Shown here in pieces: positions 50,327-59,390 of a DNA stretch of 64,000 bases. This stretch comes from Mucilaginibacter straminoryzae (GTDB taxonomy: Bacteria; Bacteroidota; Bacteroidia; Sphingobacteriales; Sphingobacteriaceae), in contig NZ_JALJEJ010000006.1 in assembly GCF_022953055.1 (NCBI RefSeq), forward strand, positions 62,001 to 126,000. Direction: 5' to 3'. Within the stretch, counting starts at the first letter, position 1, and the number at the start of each line of letters is the position of its first letter. The translations under genes were made by a program, and so were the position numbers. The notes beneath the pieces were generated by a model that ran no database searches, had not been told where the DNA came from, and saw nothing but the letters and a program-made list of their open reading frames with translations.

Positions 50327-51667
50327 TTAATGCAAATCTACTGCATCCTCTTCATTCAGCAACAACTCAAGCTTAACGGATTCAATGTTCTGATCAGATT
50401 TGCGCAGCACGGTAATGTTATATCCGTTAGCTTCCTTTTGCTCGCCCACATCAGGTATTTTACCAAAGATATGGCCTAACCATCCGGAGACAGTATCAAA
50501 GTCGCCATCCTCCGGTAAATCATGCGGCAAATGCTCGTTTACGTCATAGATAGAAGCCAGCGCATTAATGATAAACTCACGGTCGTTCACCTTCTCTACA
50601 ATCGGCTTTTCTTCGTCGTATTCGTCCTGTATTTCACCTACCAGTTCTTCTACAATATCTTCAAGGGTAACCATACCGGCGGTACCGCCGAACTCATCCA
50701 ACACGATAGCGATCTGGATACGCTTTTGCTGCAGCTCGGCCATCAGATCATTGATTTTTTTGGTCTCCGGAATAAAGTAAGGTTTGCGGATAATGTCCTT
50801 CAGCACGATCTCTTCGTTACGCGCTAATAAGGGCAGAATATCCTTGGCATGTACAATGCCGATGATCTTGTCGATACTCTCTTCGTACACCGGCATACGC
50901 GAATAGCCTTCGGTGATCAATGTATCCATCAACTCATCGATGGTATCATCAATTTCGATCCCCGAAATCTTAGTGCGCGGCACCATAATGTTCTTCACCA
51001 CACGCTCGTTAAAATCAAACACGTTCTTAATCAGTTCATGTTCATTTTTATCGATAGCGCCGCTTTCTTTACCCTGCTCAAGAATGTATTGCAATTCCTC
51101 TGAACTATGGTGCGATTCTTCGCCATGGGAAGGATTAATGCCGAAAAGCCCCAGGATAAAATTAGCAAAGGTATTCAAGACCCATATCGCCGGCCTGAAG
51201 ATTACGAAGAAGACACGCAACGGTAGGGATACTGCCATCGCCGTACGAACCGTACGTTGAATTGCCAGTGTTTTAGGGGCAAGCTCGCCAAACACAATGT
51301 GCAACATGGTGATGGTAAGGAAGGCAACTACGTGGCTGATGGTAATGATCACTTCATTGGTGATCACCAGCCCAAACATGGCGAACAGGCGGAGCATCAC
51401 GGTGGTCACTACAGACTCGCCCGCCCAACCGAGGCCTAGCGAAGCGATAGTGATACCCAACTGGGTTGCTGCAAGGTAACCGTCAAGATTGTGCATTATA
51501 CCACGCGCAATCTTGGCGGTTCGGCTACCTGCCTTAGCTTGTATTTCTATTTGTGAGCCTCTTACCCTAACAATTGCAAATTCGGCTGCAACGAAAAAAC
51601 CGTTGAGCACAACCAGTAGTATGGTAAGAATGATATACGAAAGGTGTATTTCTAAATCGGGGCCCAT
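50327..51667 (-). CDS. CNNM/HlyC-CorC family membrane protein
   Basis: A 446-residue protein. The N-terminal DUF21/CNNM transmembrane domain (about residues 8-180, four helices, with G-F-F-V-A-A-E-F-A and F-G-E-L-A-P-K-T) is followed by two CBS domains (about 210-340, with I-M-V-P-R-T and the segment F-G-G-T-A-G-M-V-T-L-E-D) and a C-terminal CorC_HlyC domain (about 355-440). Proteins of this type act in divalent cation (Mg or Co) handling, not haemolysis. A pyrophosphatase gene ends eight bases upstream of its ATG. Confidence 0.93.
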   Translation of the reverse strand: MGPDLEIHLSYIILTILLVVLNGFFVAAEFAIVRVRGSQIEIQAKAGSRTAKIARGIMHNLDGYLAATQLGITIASLGLGWAGESVVTTVMLRLFAMFGLVITNEVIITISHVVAFLTITMLHIVFGELAPKTLAIQRTVRTAMAVSLPLRVFFVIFRPAIWVLNTFANFILGLFGINPSHGEESHHSSEELQYILEQGKESGAIDKNEHELIKNVFDFNERVVKNIMVPRTKISGIEIDDTIDELMDTLITEGYSRMPVYEESIDKIIGIVHAKDILPLLARNEEIVLKDIIRKPYFIPETKKINDLMAELQQKRIQIAIVLDEFGGTAGMVTLEDIVEELVGEIQDEYDEEKPIVEKVNDREFIINALASIYDVNEHLPHDLPEDGDFDTVSGWLGHIFGKIPDVGEQKEANGYNITVLRKSDQNIESVKLELLLNEEDAVDLH

Positions 51668-51674
51668 TCAAAAA

Positions 51675-52220
51675 TTATTGATTCGACGGGAAAGTCTGGG
51701 TATATAATTCCAAACTCTCTTGAATTACCTTATGCGCGTATCTGCGTCCTAACAAATGCTCGATTGTAACGTTCTTACCTTCTAGTTTCTTATAATCCTG
51801 GAAGAAGCGTACAATTTCTTTCATCGCGTGCGGGGGCAGCTCATTCAAATCGTTAATATAGTTAACAGACATGTCATTCTTAGCAACAGCGATGATCTTA
51901 TCGTCCTGTTCACCATTATCCACCATGTGCATTACACCAATTACCTTCGCTTCGATGATAGACATCGGGAAAACGTCTACAGAGCAAAGGACCAGGATAT
52001 CCAAAGGGTCTTTATCATCGCAGTAAGTCTTCGGGATAAAGCCATAGTTGGCCGGGTACATTACAGAAGAGAACAATACGCGGTCCAGTTTCAATAAACC
52101 AGATTCTTTATCGATCTCATATTTTGCTTTTGATCCTTTAGGGATCTCTATAATTGCATTTACAACTTCAGGAACGTTTTCACCTGTAGATACCTGGTGC
52201 CAGGGATGTTGAGTACTCAT
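51675..52220 (-). CDS. ppa: Inorganic pyrophosphatase
   Basis: A 181-residue family I soluble pyrophosphatase. The residues for metal and pyrophosphate binding are in the order [14 protein letters not shown], the Y-P-x-N-Y-G-F-I-P segment and D-K-D-P-L-D-I-L-V, followed by K-N-D near residue 113. It hydrolyses the PPi made by polymerising reactions and so drives them forward. Length is normal. It sits between DedA and the CNNM-type membrane gene on the same strand. Confidence 0.96.
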   Translation of the reverse strand: MSTQHPWHQVSTGENVPEVVNAIIEIPKGSKAKYEIDKESGLLKLDRVLFSSVMYPANYGFIPKTYCDDKDPLDILVLCSVDVFPMSIIEAKVIGVMHMVDNGEQDDKIIAVAKNDMSVNYINDLNELPPHAMKEIVRFFQDYKKLEGKNVTIEHLLGRRYAHKVIQESLELYTQTFPSNQ

Positions 52221-52240
52221 TATTCGTAAAAAATTTTATA

Positions 52241-52882
52241 TCAAGTTTGTGTTTCGTTTTTCGTTAGTCTTTTCCTTAAAAAGGCAAAAACAAGCGGCAG
52301 GCTGGTAACCAATATCAGGCCTATCACTATATATTGTAAGTAGTCTTTTAACTGCGGATATTTCTTTCCCAAAAAATAACCTGTCAGTGTCAGCGTCAAA
52401 ACCCATGCTATACTCCCTATAATATTATAAAGGGTAAATTTGTTCAGCTTAACTTTAACTACACCTGCAAAGATAGGCGCAAAAGTTCTGATAATGGGGA
52501 AAAACCTTCCTAATATTAAAGCCATTCCACCGTACTTATCGTAAAACTTTTCGGCCATTACGATATACTGTCTTTTAAAAAACAGCGAATCGTTCTTATT
52601 AAAAAGTAACGGCCCGGTTCTGTAACCAAACCAGTACCCCATAAAATTACCTAAAATTCCGGAAATAATCAGCGAGCTGATCAGGGTATAAACAGAAACA
52701 TCAAGGGAACCTGTGGCGCAAAAAAGGCCTGCCATAAACAGCAGATAGTCGCCAGGCAGAAAAAAGCCGAAGAACAAACCCGTTTCTGCAAAAACAACTA
52801 CAAGCAACAGGTAGAATCCTCCCTGACTTATTATAGAGTTAGCATCGGTTATATTATGCAGGTGATCCCAGAAGCTTTCCAT
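52241..52882 (-). CDS. DedA-family membrane protein
   Basis: A 213-residue protein with about five membrane helices and the DedA signature F-F-L-P-G-D-Y-L-L-F-M-A-G (about residues 40-52), G-N-F-M-G-Y-W-F-G-Y-R-T-G and G-R-F-F-P-I-I-R-T-F-A-P-I-F-A-G. DedA proteins affect membrane potential and lipid carrier recycling, and some are undecaprenyl-phosphate flippases. A perfect inverted repeat lies directly upstream of its ATG. It follows nuoN after 51 bases. Confidence 0.92.
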   Translation of the reverse strand: MESFWDHLHNITDANSIISQGGFYLLLVVVFAETGLFFGFFLPGDYLLFMAGLFCATGSLDVSVYTLISSLIISGILGNFMGYWFGYRTGPLLFNKNDSLFFKRQYIVMAEKFYDKYGGMALILGRFFPIIRTFAPIFAGVVKVKLNKFTLYNIIGSIAWVLTLTLTGYFLGKKYPQLKDYLQYIVIGLILVTSLPLVFAFLRKRLTKNETQT

Positions 52883-52886
52883 TCAC

Positions 52887-52910
52887 AATATTTGTAAAGC
52901 TACAAATATT
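52887..52910. promoter_or_regulatory. Perfect palindrome upstream of the DedA gene
   Basis: AATATTTGTA, four bases, TACAAATATT: a perfect 10-bp inverted repeat whose near end lies five bases before the DedA ATG and whose far end is 24 bases from the nuoN stop. It lacks the T run of a terminator, so an operator or an RNA hairpin at the start site is possible. Confidence 0.5.
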
Positions 52911-52933
52911 AAATCAAATAGGCTTACTTGCTA

Positions 52934-54319
52934 TCAGAAATTGATATCGGCTATTAAAGTAGGATAAACACCTAAAACGATGGTCAGCAGCGCCGATAAA
53001 CCCAATACAAAAACAAAGTAACCCGGAACAGCAAGTACGGTACGCTCTTCGCCGCCTCTGAAATACATCGCCACAATCACCTTGAAGTAATAGTAGATAC
53101 TGATGATGGCATTGACTACCGCGATGATCACTAACCATACTTGTAAGCGGGACAACGCCCCTGTAAACATATAGAACTTACCGATGAAGCCGGCAGTTAA
53201 CGGGATACCCGCTAATGACAGCATGGCTACCGTCAATACAAACGCCAGGAAGGGATTACTTTTACCCAATCCGTTAAAGCTGCTGAAGTGATCGCTATCC
53301 GCTTGTTGTTGTACCAGGATCAGCACACCAAAAGCAATAATAGAAGCGATTGAGTAAGCAGCAGCATAGATCAATACCGAATTAGCAGAAGCTGCACCCA
53401 AAGCAACCACGGCGAACAACAAGTAACCGGCATGCGAAATACTCGAGAACGCCAGCATACGCTTAAAGCTTTGCTGATATAAGGCGGTGATGTTTCCGAT
53501 GAACAAGGTAAGCACGGTAATTACCAGTAATACAGGCATCCAGAAATCGCTGATGGTTGAGAATGCGCTTTGGAATAAACGCAGGAATGCAGCAATACCG
53601 GCTGTCTTTACCACGGTTGACATAAAGGCTGTAATCAGTGATGGAGAGCCTTCGTACACATCCGGTGTCCAGAAGTGGAACGGAGCAGCACCCAGTTTAA
53701 AGCAAAGCCCTACGATGATCAGTAATACACCGGTGTGGAACAACGGATCGATACCACGCGGGTGGGTCAGGATCCAATCGCGGATAACCGAGATACTGAA
53801 AGAACCGGTAGCACCATAGATGAGCGCGATACCAAACAACAGGAAGCCTGTAGAAAAGGCGCCCATCAGGAAGTATTTTAATGAAGCTTCATTCGAAGCG
53901 AAATCCCTCTTTTTGATACCTGCCAGGATGTACAAGCTTACAGACATGATCTCTATACCGATAAACAACATGGTAAGGTTATAATAAGAAACCATGCAAA
54001 TAATACCCGCAAGAGAAAACAGCATTACGGCATAATATTCTGCTACGTGACTGCTGATCTTTTCGAAATAGTCTTTTGAAAGAAGCAGGATCAATACCGT
54101 AGACAAGATAGTAATTACAGAAAACGCGATAGAAAACCTGTCAAACAACACCATGTCATGATAGATAGGCGTTGCATTAGCATTCCATCCGGCAATAGCT
54201 AAGCCTGCAGCCGCCAATAAACCAATAACGGTAACCGGGAGCAAAGCATTTTTTGCTTTGAACACACCCAGGTACAACAGTAAAATCGGCAGAACAGATA
54301 TCAGTATTAAGGTATTCAT
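52934..54319 (-). CDS. nuoN: NADH-quinone oxidoreductase subunit N
   Basis: A 461-residue antiporter-like subunit of complex I in the membrane arm. About fourteen membrane helices are visible. The Mrp/ND2-type blocks are A-S-L-K-Y-F-L-M-G-A-F-S-T-G-F-L-L-F-G, F-K-L-G-A-A-P-F-H-F-W-T-P-D-V-Y-E-G-S-P, and K-R-M-L-A-F-S-S-I-S-H-A-G-Y. The glutamate and lysine residues of the proton pathway lie within these. It is the last gene of the nuo operon, with nuoM 27 bases upstream. Confidence 0.97.
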   Translation of the reverse strand: MNTLILISVLPILLLYLGVFKAKNALLPVTVIGLLAAAGLAIAGWNANATPIYHDMVLFDRFSIAFSVITILSTVLILLLSKDYFEKISSHVAEYYAVMLFSLAGIICMVSYYNLTMLFIGIEIMSVSLYILAGIKKRDFASNEASLKYFLMGAFSTGFLLFGIALIYGATGSFSISVIRDWILTHPRGIDPLFHTGVLLIIVGLCFKLGAAPFHFWTPDVYEGSPSLITAFMSTVVKTAGIAAFLRLFQSAFSTISDFWMPVLLVITVLTLFIGNITALYQQSFKRMLAFSSISHAGYLLFAVVALGAASANSVLIYAAAYSIASIIAFGVLILVQQQADSDHFSSFNGLGKSNPFLAFVLTVAMLSLAGIPLTAGFIGKFYMFTGALSRLQVWLVIIAVVNAIISIYYYFKVIVAMYFRGGEERTVLAVPGYFVFVLGLSALLTIVLGVYPTLIADINF

Positions 54320-54346
54320 TTTGGTTGCTACAATATTTTAAACAGG

Positions 54347-55840
54347 TTATCGCTGCGGAGCAATAATATTCACTCCGGACTGAACCTGGCTGATTTTGTC
54401 ATTAACAGAATTTACAAGCTTGCTTACAGCCGCATCAGAAAGGTGCATCACCACATTCGGGTATATACCCAACACGATGATCAGCACACAGATAATGCCC
54501 AGCACTAATTTCTCGTTACCATTTAAATCGGTAAATAGTGCGCTGATGGCAGATGTTTCGCCCTGCATTACTTTCTTGTACATCCGCAGCATATAAACTG
54601 CACCGAATATGATGGTAAGGCCACCAACTGCACTTAACCAGATGTTATACTCGTATAAACTTTTTAATAACAGGAACTCGCCGATGAAACCGTTAGTTAA
54701 CGGTAATGCTACCGAACCTAATAACACGATCAGGAAAGCAATAGCGAACTGCGGCGCCGCTTTAGCGATACCTCCCAGCTCGTCAAGATCGCGGGTTTTT
54801 AATCTTCTGCTGATGATATCCCAGATAAAGAATAAACCTACTACGTTAATACCGTGATTCAGCATCTGGATCATTGCACCTTGTACGCCGGTAACCGTCC
54901 ATGCGATAACACCCGCACCAATCAGTCCAACGTGTGCTATTGATGAATAAGCAACCAAACGCTTACCATCTTTCTGGTTAAAGGCAATCAGAGAGGCATA
55001 AACAATACCCGCAACTGCCAGCGCAATGACGATATATTGCCAGTGGTCGAAGCCCTGAGGGGCTACCGGAATCATCCAGCGAATAGCGCCATAAACACCC
55101 ATCTTTAACATGATACCTGAAAGTAGCATGGTACCTGCAGAAGGCGCTTCGGTATAGGTATCCGGCTGCCAGGTATGGAAAGGGAATATTGGCATCTTAA
55201 TAGCGAAGGCTAAAAAGAATGCCCAGAATACCAGCCCCTGTTGTTTCAATGTCAGGTGCAGGTCGTAAAAATCACTGATAGAGTAAGTGCGGTTAGGCGT
55301 TTGCAGGTGCAGGTAAATAATGGCCAGCAGCATAAACAAAGAACCGGCAAACGTATAGATGAAAAACTTCATCGTGATGCGGATACGGTTTTCGCCGCCC
55401 CATAATGCACAGATAAAATAAATCGGGATTAACGCTGCTTCCCAGCCCACATAAAACAAAAAGCCATCTAAAGCGGTGAACACCGTCATCATACCGGCCT
55501 GCATAAATAAGATCAGGGCGTAGAATGCGTTCGCATTCTTATAATCGTGGTTATAGCTGGCCAGGATAATTACCGGGATGAGCAGCACGTTCAGTAAAAC
55601 AGGAATAATGTTGATACCATCCAAACCGACGGTAAAATACACGCCCATTTTTGGCATCCATGGCAGATCGGTTACGTACTGCATAGAAGCGTCTGGTATA
55701 AAGCGTGTGATCATTAGCGCAGCTACTACCAGTTCGGCAATAGCGAAAAGCAATGCGACATGCTTGGTGGCCTGATTTTTTATCAATGCTACAGCCAGGG
55801 CTGCTATCAGGGGCAAGAAAATTAAAATACTAACCGTCAT
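54347..55840 (-). CDS. nuoM: NADH-quinone oxidoreductase subunit M
   Basis: A 497-residue polytopic subunit (about fourteen helices), homologous to ND4. Key segments are F-Y-V-G-W-E-A-A-L-I-P-I-Y-F, with the conserved glutamate, K-M-P-I-F-P-F-H-T-W-Q-P-D-T-Y-T-E-A-P and D-G-K-R-L-V-A-Y-S-S-I-A-H-V-G. It takes part in proton pumping of complex I. The spacing to nuoL (26 bases) and nuoN fits a single operon. Confidence 0.97.
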   Translation of the reverse strand: MTVSILIFLPLIAALAVALIKNQATKHVALLFAIAELVVAALMITRFIPDASMQYVTDLPWMPKMGVYFTVGLDGINIIPVLLNVLLIPVIILASYNHDYKNANAFYALILFMQAGMMTVFTALDGFLFYVGWEAALIPIYFICALWGGENRIRITMKFFIYTFAGSLFMLLAIIYLHLQTPNRTYSISDFYDLHLTLKQQGLVFWAFFLAFAIKMPIFPFHTWQPDTYTEAPSAGTMLLSGIMLKMGVYGAIRWMIPVAPQGFDHWQYIVIALAVAGIVYASLIAFNQKDGKRLVAYSSIAHVGLIGAGVIAWTVTGVQGAMIQMLNHGINVVGLFFIWDIISRRLKTRDLDELGGIAKAAPQFAIAFLIVLLGSVALPLTNGFIGEFLLLKSLYEYNIWLSAVGGLTIIFGAVYMLRMYKKVMQGETSAISALFTDLNGNEKLVLGIICVLIIVLGIYPNVVMHLSDAAVSKLVNSVNDKISQVQSGVNIIAPQR

Positions 55841-55865
55841 TTTCTAATTTGCAATAACGCTATGG

Positions 55866-57776
55866 CTAAAATTTAATATTTAAACTATAGAGTAAGACGG
55901 CAATAATGCCGATAACCATCATAAACAGGTAGAAACCCACATTCCCGGCCTGAAGCAAACGTAAACCTTTGCTGGCTTCAACCGAACCGCTGCCTAAACC
56001 ATTTACCAATCCATCGATACCCAACTTATCTACCACTTTATAGAAGAATACAGAAAGGGCGTCCAGCGGCTTGCGGATAATGGTATCGTAAAGCTCGTCG
56101 ATATAAAACTTATGATAAGACAGTGCTGTCAGCGCAGGACGGTCTTCTGTATCCGCCACAGGAAGTTCCTTCTTGCTTACATACTTCACATAAGCAATCA
56201 CCAGGGCAAGCACTGCTGCACCAACCGAAATAGCCATTAAGCCCCATTCGGTCGCCGGCGGCAAGGTCGCTGCTTCTGCATGTTTTGCCGATTCTGCAAA
56301 TACTGGTTTCAGGAATTCACCTAATAAGTGATGACCACCTAATACTTCGGGCACGCCGATAAAACCGCCAACTACCGATAAGATAGCCAGGACGATCAGC
56401 GGGATGGTCATATTCGCAGGCGACTCATGCAGGTGATGTTCTTGTTCGTGCGTGCCGCGGAACTTACCAGAGAAGGTAAGGAACAGCATACGGAACATGT
56501 AGAATGAGGTCAGCATCGCGCCGATCACACCGATCACATAGAAAACAGGACTATGCTCGTAAGCATGGGCCAGAATTTCGTCTTTGGAGAAGAAACCAGA
56601 GAACGGCGGAATACCAGCGATAGCGATAGTGCCCATCAGCATGGTAAAGAACGTTATTGGCAGTTTGCCCCTTAAGCCCCCCATGTTACGCATATCCTGC
56701 TCGCCGCTTACCGCGTGGATCACAGAACCTGCACCAAGAAACAATAATGCTTTAAAGAATGCATGGGTAATTACGTGGAAGAAAGCACCGGTATAGGCAC
56801 CTACGCCTAAACCGAGGAACATATAGCCTAACTGAGATACGGTTGAATAAGCCAGCACCTTCTTAATATCTGTTTGTGTAAGTGCGATCAGTGCAGCAAA
56901 AATGGCGGTCGCCAAGCCGATAATGGCCACCACATTCATGGTGATAGGCGCCATGCTGAACAAAACGTTAGAGCGGGCAATCATGTAGATACCGGCAGTA
57001 ACCATGGTAGCAGCGTGGATCAGTGCCGAAACCGGGGTGGGGCCGGCCATCGCATCCGGTAACCAGGTAAACAAAGGGATCTGGGCCGATTTACCGGTTG
57101 CACCCACAAATAACAACATGGTAATCAGTGTTAAAATAGTAGTTGCGTGTGGGCCGGTGATCAGGTATGCCTTTGGAAAAATATCAGCAAAACTGGCCGA
57201 GCCGAAATAGCGAACCAGCAGGAAAATAGCGATCAGGAAACCTAAGTCGCCAATACGGTTCATCACAAAGGCCTTCTTAGCAGCATCAGCATACGCGCCG
57301 TTGGTAAACCAGAAACCGATGAGCAGGTATGAGCATAAACCAACGCCCTCCCATCCAATGAACATCACTACGTAGTTTGAACCCAATACCAATAGCAGCA
57401 TGAAGAACACGAACAGATTAAGATAAGCAAAGAACTTACCGAAGCCGGCATCGTGGTGCATGTAGCCGATAGAGTACAGGTGGATCAGGAAACCGATACC
57501 GGTGATGATCAGCAGCATGATAGCGCTCAACTGATCTACCAGGAAACCAAAAGGAACTACAAAAGTACCTGCCTGTATCCAGTTGAAAAAGGTAACATTA
57601 ATGGGGCCATGTGCTTTAACCTGTAAAAAGGCAGAAACACTTAAACCGAAAGCCGCCAGGATAACCAGGCTGGCAATGGTGCCTATTAAATTTTTCGGAA
57701 GAACATTTCGGCCAAGTCCGTTAATCAGAAATCCCGCAAGGGGTAATATGGGAATAAGCCAGAGATAATTATTCAT
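55866..57776 (-). CDS. nuoL: NADH-quinone oxidoreductase subunit L
   Basis: A 636-residue polytopic subunit (about sixteen helices), the distal antiporter-like unit of the membrane arm with its long lateral helix near the C-terminus. Key segments are V-M-F-I-G-W-E-G-V-G-L-C-S-Y-L-L-I-G-F-W, A-Q-I-P-L-F-T-W-L-P-D-A-M-A-G-P-T-P-V-S-A-L-I-H-A-A-T-M-V-T-A-G and D-I-K-K-V-L-A-Y-S-T-V-S-Q-L-G-Y. The length is normal. The gap to nuoK is enlarged to 214 bases by a repeat. Confidence 0.98.
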   Translation of the reverse strand: MNNYLWLIPILPLAGFLINGLGRNVLPKNLIGTIASLVILAAFGLSVSAFLQVKAHGPINVTFFNWIQAGTFVVPFGFLVDQLSAIMLLIITGIGFLIHLYSIGYMHHDAGFGKFFAYLNLFVFFMLLLVLGSNYVVMFIGWEGVGLCSYLLIGFWFTNGAYADAAKKAFVMNRIGDLGFLIAIFLLVRYFGSASFADIFPKAYLITGPHATTILTLITMLLFVGATGKSAQIPLFTWLPDAMAGPTPVSALIHAATMVTAGIYMIARSNVLFSMAPITMNVVAIIGLATAIFAALIALTQTDIKKVLAYSTVSQLGYMFLGLGVGAYTGAFFHVITHAFFKALLFLGAGSVIHAVSGEQDMRNMGGLRGKLPITFFTMLMGTIAIAGIPPFSGFFSKDEILAHAYEHSPVFYVIGVIGAMLTSFYMFRMLFLTFSGKFRGTHEQEHHLHESPANMTIPLIVLAILSVVGGFIGVPEVLGGHHLLGEFLKPVFAESAKHAEAATLPPATEWGLMAISVGAAVLALVIAYVKYVSKKELPVADTEDRPALTALSYHKFYIDELYDTIIRKPLDALSVFFYKVVDKLGIDGLVNGLGSGSVEASKGLRLLQAGNVGFYLFMMVIGIIAVLLYSLNIKF

Positions 57777-57834
57777 TTTATGCGATACGTTTTACGTTGA
57801 CCGTTTTACGTTTTATAATTCTTATTCTATCGTA

Positions 57835-57935
57835 CGTCATGCCGAACCTGTTTCGGCATCTTACAAGAAAGACTTGCAAGCAAGATCCTGAAACAACCCT
57901 TCGACAAGCTCAGGGTGACAATGTTCAGGATGACA
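57835..57935. repeat. Dispersed repeat between nuoL and nuoK
   Basis: The nuoL-nuoK spacer 57777-57990 has no gene. It contains CGTCATGCCGAACC with a hairpin (GCCGAAC / TTCGGC), an AAGACTTGCAAG segment, CTTCGACAAGCTCAGGGTGACA and a closing AGGATGACA. Its ends match the TGTCAT/ATGACA termini of the repeats elsewhere here. Confidence 0.65.
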
Positions 57936-57990
57936 TATTTTATATTTATTCAGAATCCGAAATTGAAAATTCGAATTCCGAAATCTTAAA

Positions 57991-58320
57991 TTACCATTTC
58001 AGCCTGTTCAGCACGTTGATGTCTGTCGAGTGCGTATTACGATAGATCATCACGATGATCGCTAATCCAACAGCTACTTCAGCTGCGGCCAATGCCATAA
58101 TGAAGAACACGAACACCTGACCCGAAGCATCGCCTTTGTAAGCAGAAAATGCAGTAAGCAACAGGTTAACCGCGTTCAGCATCAGTTCTACCGACATAAA
58201 GATCACGATGGCGTTACGACGAATCAATACCCCGGTAACACCAATAGCGAAAATAATGGTGCTAAGCAGGATATAATGGTTTAGCGGAACAGCCTGGATA
58301 GTATGTGTAATATTTTCCAT
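57991..58320 (-). CDS. nuoK: NADH-quinone oxidoreductase subunit K
   Basis: A 109-residue, three-helix subunit of the complex I membrane arm, the ND4L equivalent. The second helix carries the pair of buried glutamates in V-I-F-M-S-V-E-L-M-L-N-A and A-A-E-V-A-V-G-L-A. Its ATG overlaps the stop of nuoJ by one base, so the two are translationally coupled. Confidence 0.96.
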   Translation of the reverse strand: MENITHTIQAVPLNHYILLSTIIFAIGVTGVLIRRNAIVIFMSVELMLNAVNLLLTAFSAYKGDASGQVFVFFIMALAAAEVAVGLAIIVMIYRNTHSTDINVLNRLKW

Positions 58321-58817
58321 TAAACAGTTCTTGGTTCTTTTTTAGCTAATAAAACTGCACCCACCATGGCAGATAACAGCAGTACGGATGACACCTCAAA
58401 CGGCAGCAAAAACTCGCCGAACAATACTTTACCTAGGTTTTTCACCAAACCCAGATCTGGATTTTGCAATACCACAGGTTCAGATTTACCGAGCGCCTTC
58501 AGCGATCCGGCGATAACCACCAGTAAACATCCACCTGCAATTACACCAGCCAGTTTGGCTAAGTTATGCTTGCCTGGCTCGGTATCCTTGTTCAGGTTCA
58601 GCAACATCATTACAAACAGGAACAATACCATGATGGCCCCCATGTACACAATAAAGTTTACCACAGCTAAAAACTGGGCATTCAATAAAATGTAATGAAT
58701 GGTGAATGTAAAGAAGGTAAGTATCAGGTATAATACGCTATGTACCGGGTTTTTAGCAAAAATCACCAGCAGCGAAAATACGATTGATAGAAATGCGATA
58801 ACGTAAAAAGTACTCAT
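58320..58817 (-). CDS. nuoJ: NADH-quinone oxidoreductase subunit J
   Basis: A 165-residue subunit with five membrane helices, the ND6 equivalent. The third helix contains V-Y-M-G-A-I-M-V-L-F-L-F-V-M-M-L-L-N, typical of NuoJ, including the pi-bulge region important for coupling. It overlaps nuoK by one base and follows nuoI by 57 bases. Confidence 0.96.
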   Translation of the reverse strand: MSTFYVIAFLSIVFSLLVIFAKNPVHSVLYLILTFFTFTIHYILLNAQFLAVVNFIVYMGAIMVLFLFVMMLLNLNKDTEPGKHNLAKLAGVIAGGCLLVVIAGSLKALGKSEPVVLQNPDLGLVKNLGKVLFGEFLLPFEVSSVLLLSAMVGAVLLAKKEPRTV

Positions 58818-58874
58818 GCTATATTACAAAATACCTTCGCCAGTTGTAAGGACGGGCAAAGGTATAAACTTTCT

Positions 58875-59372
58875 TTATTGATTTAGCGGCGCTTCCACTA
58901 ATTTGTCCTTGCCGTAGATAAAGTCTTTACGGATAAACTCCGAAGGAACAATATCGCCGTCAAGATAGATTGCTTCTTTCGGGCAGGCTTCTTCGCATAA
59001 CCCGCAGAAGATGCAACGCAACATGTTAATCTCGTAAACCGCTGCATATTTCTCTTCACGGTACAGGTTTTCCTCACCAGGCTGACGCTCGGCTGCAGTC
59101 ATGGTGATGGCCTCTGCCGGGCAGGATAATGCACACAAACCGCAGGCAGTGCAACGCTCGCGACCTTGCTCGTCACGCTTCAGTGAGTGCATTCCGCGGA
59201 AGTTCTCAGAGAATTCGCGTTTCTGCTCCGGGTAGCGGATGGTCACGTCTTTCTTAAAAAAGTGCTTTAAGGTAATACCCATACCACGTACAATGGCGGG
59301 TAAATAGGCCTTTTCGGCAAGCGTAAGCGGCTTGGCCTCCAGTACTTTCTTTTTATTGCTTAATGATTCCAT
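58875..59372 (-). CDS. nuoI: NADH-quinone oxidoreductase subunit I
   Basis: A 165-residue ferredoxin-like subunit that carries two [4Fe-4S] clusters, N6a and N6b, in the peripheral arm. Two classic motifs are visible: C-T-A-C-G-L-C-A-L-S-C-P and C-I-F-C-G-L-C-E-E-A-C-P. The N-terminus includes a short amphipathic region that docks to the membrane. It follows nuoH by 18 bases. Confidence 0.97.
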   Translation of the reverse strand: MESLSNKKKVLEAKPLTLAEKAYLPAIVRGMGITLKHFFKKDVTIRYPEQKREFSENFRGMHSLKRDEQGRERCTACGLCALSCPAEAITMTAAERQPGEENLYREEKYAAVYEINMLRCIFCGLCEEACPKEAIYLDGDIVPSEFIRKDFIYGKDKLVEAPLNQ

Positions 59373-59390
59373 GAATCTGATCTCTCCTAC

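Noticed and set aside
50327..51667. Haemolysin
   Set aside because: The HlyC/CorC name is historical; the DUF21-CBS-CorC layout is that of a cation-handling membrane protein.
57797..58045. 82-codon frame between nuoL and nuoK
   Set aside because: It translates a dispersed repeat and extends antisense into nuoK.
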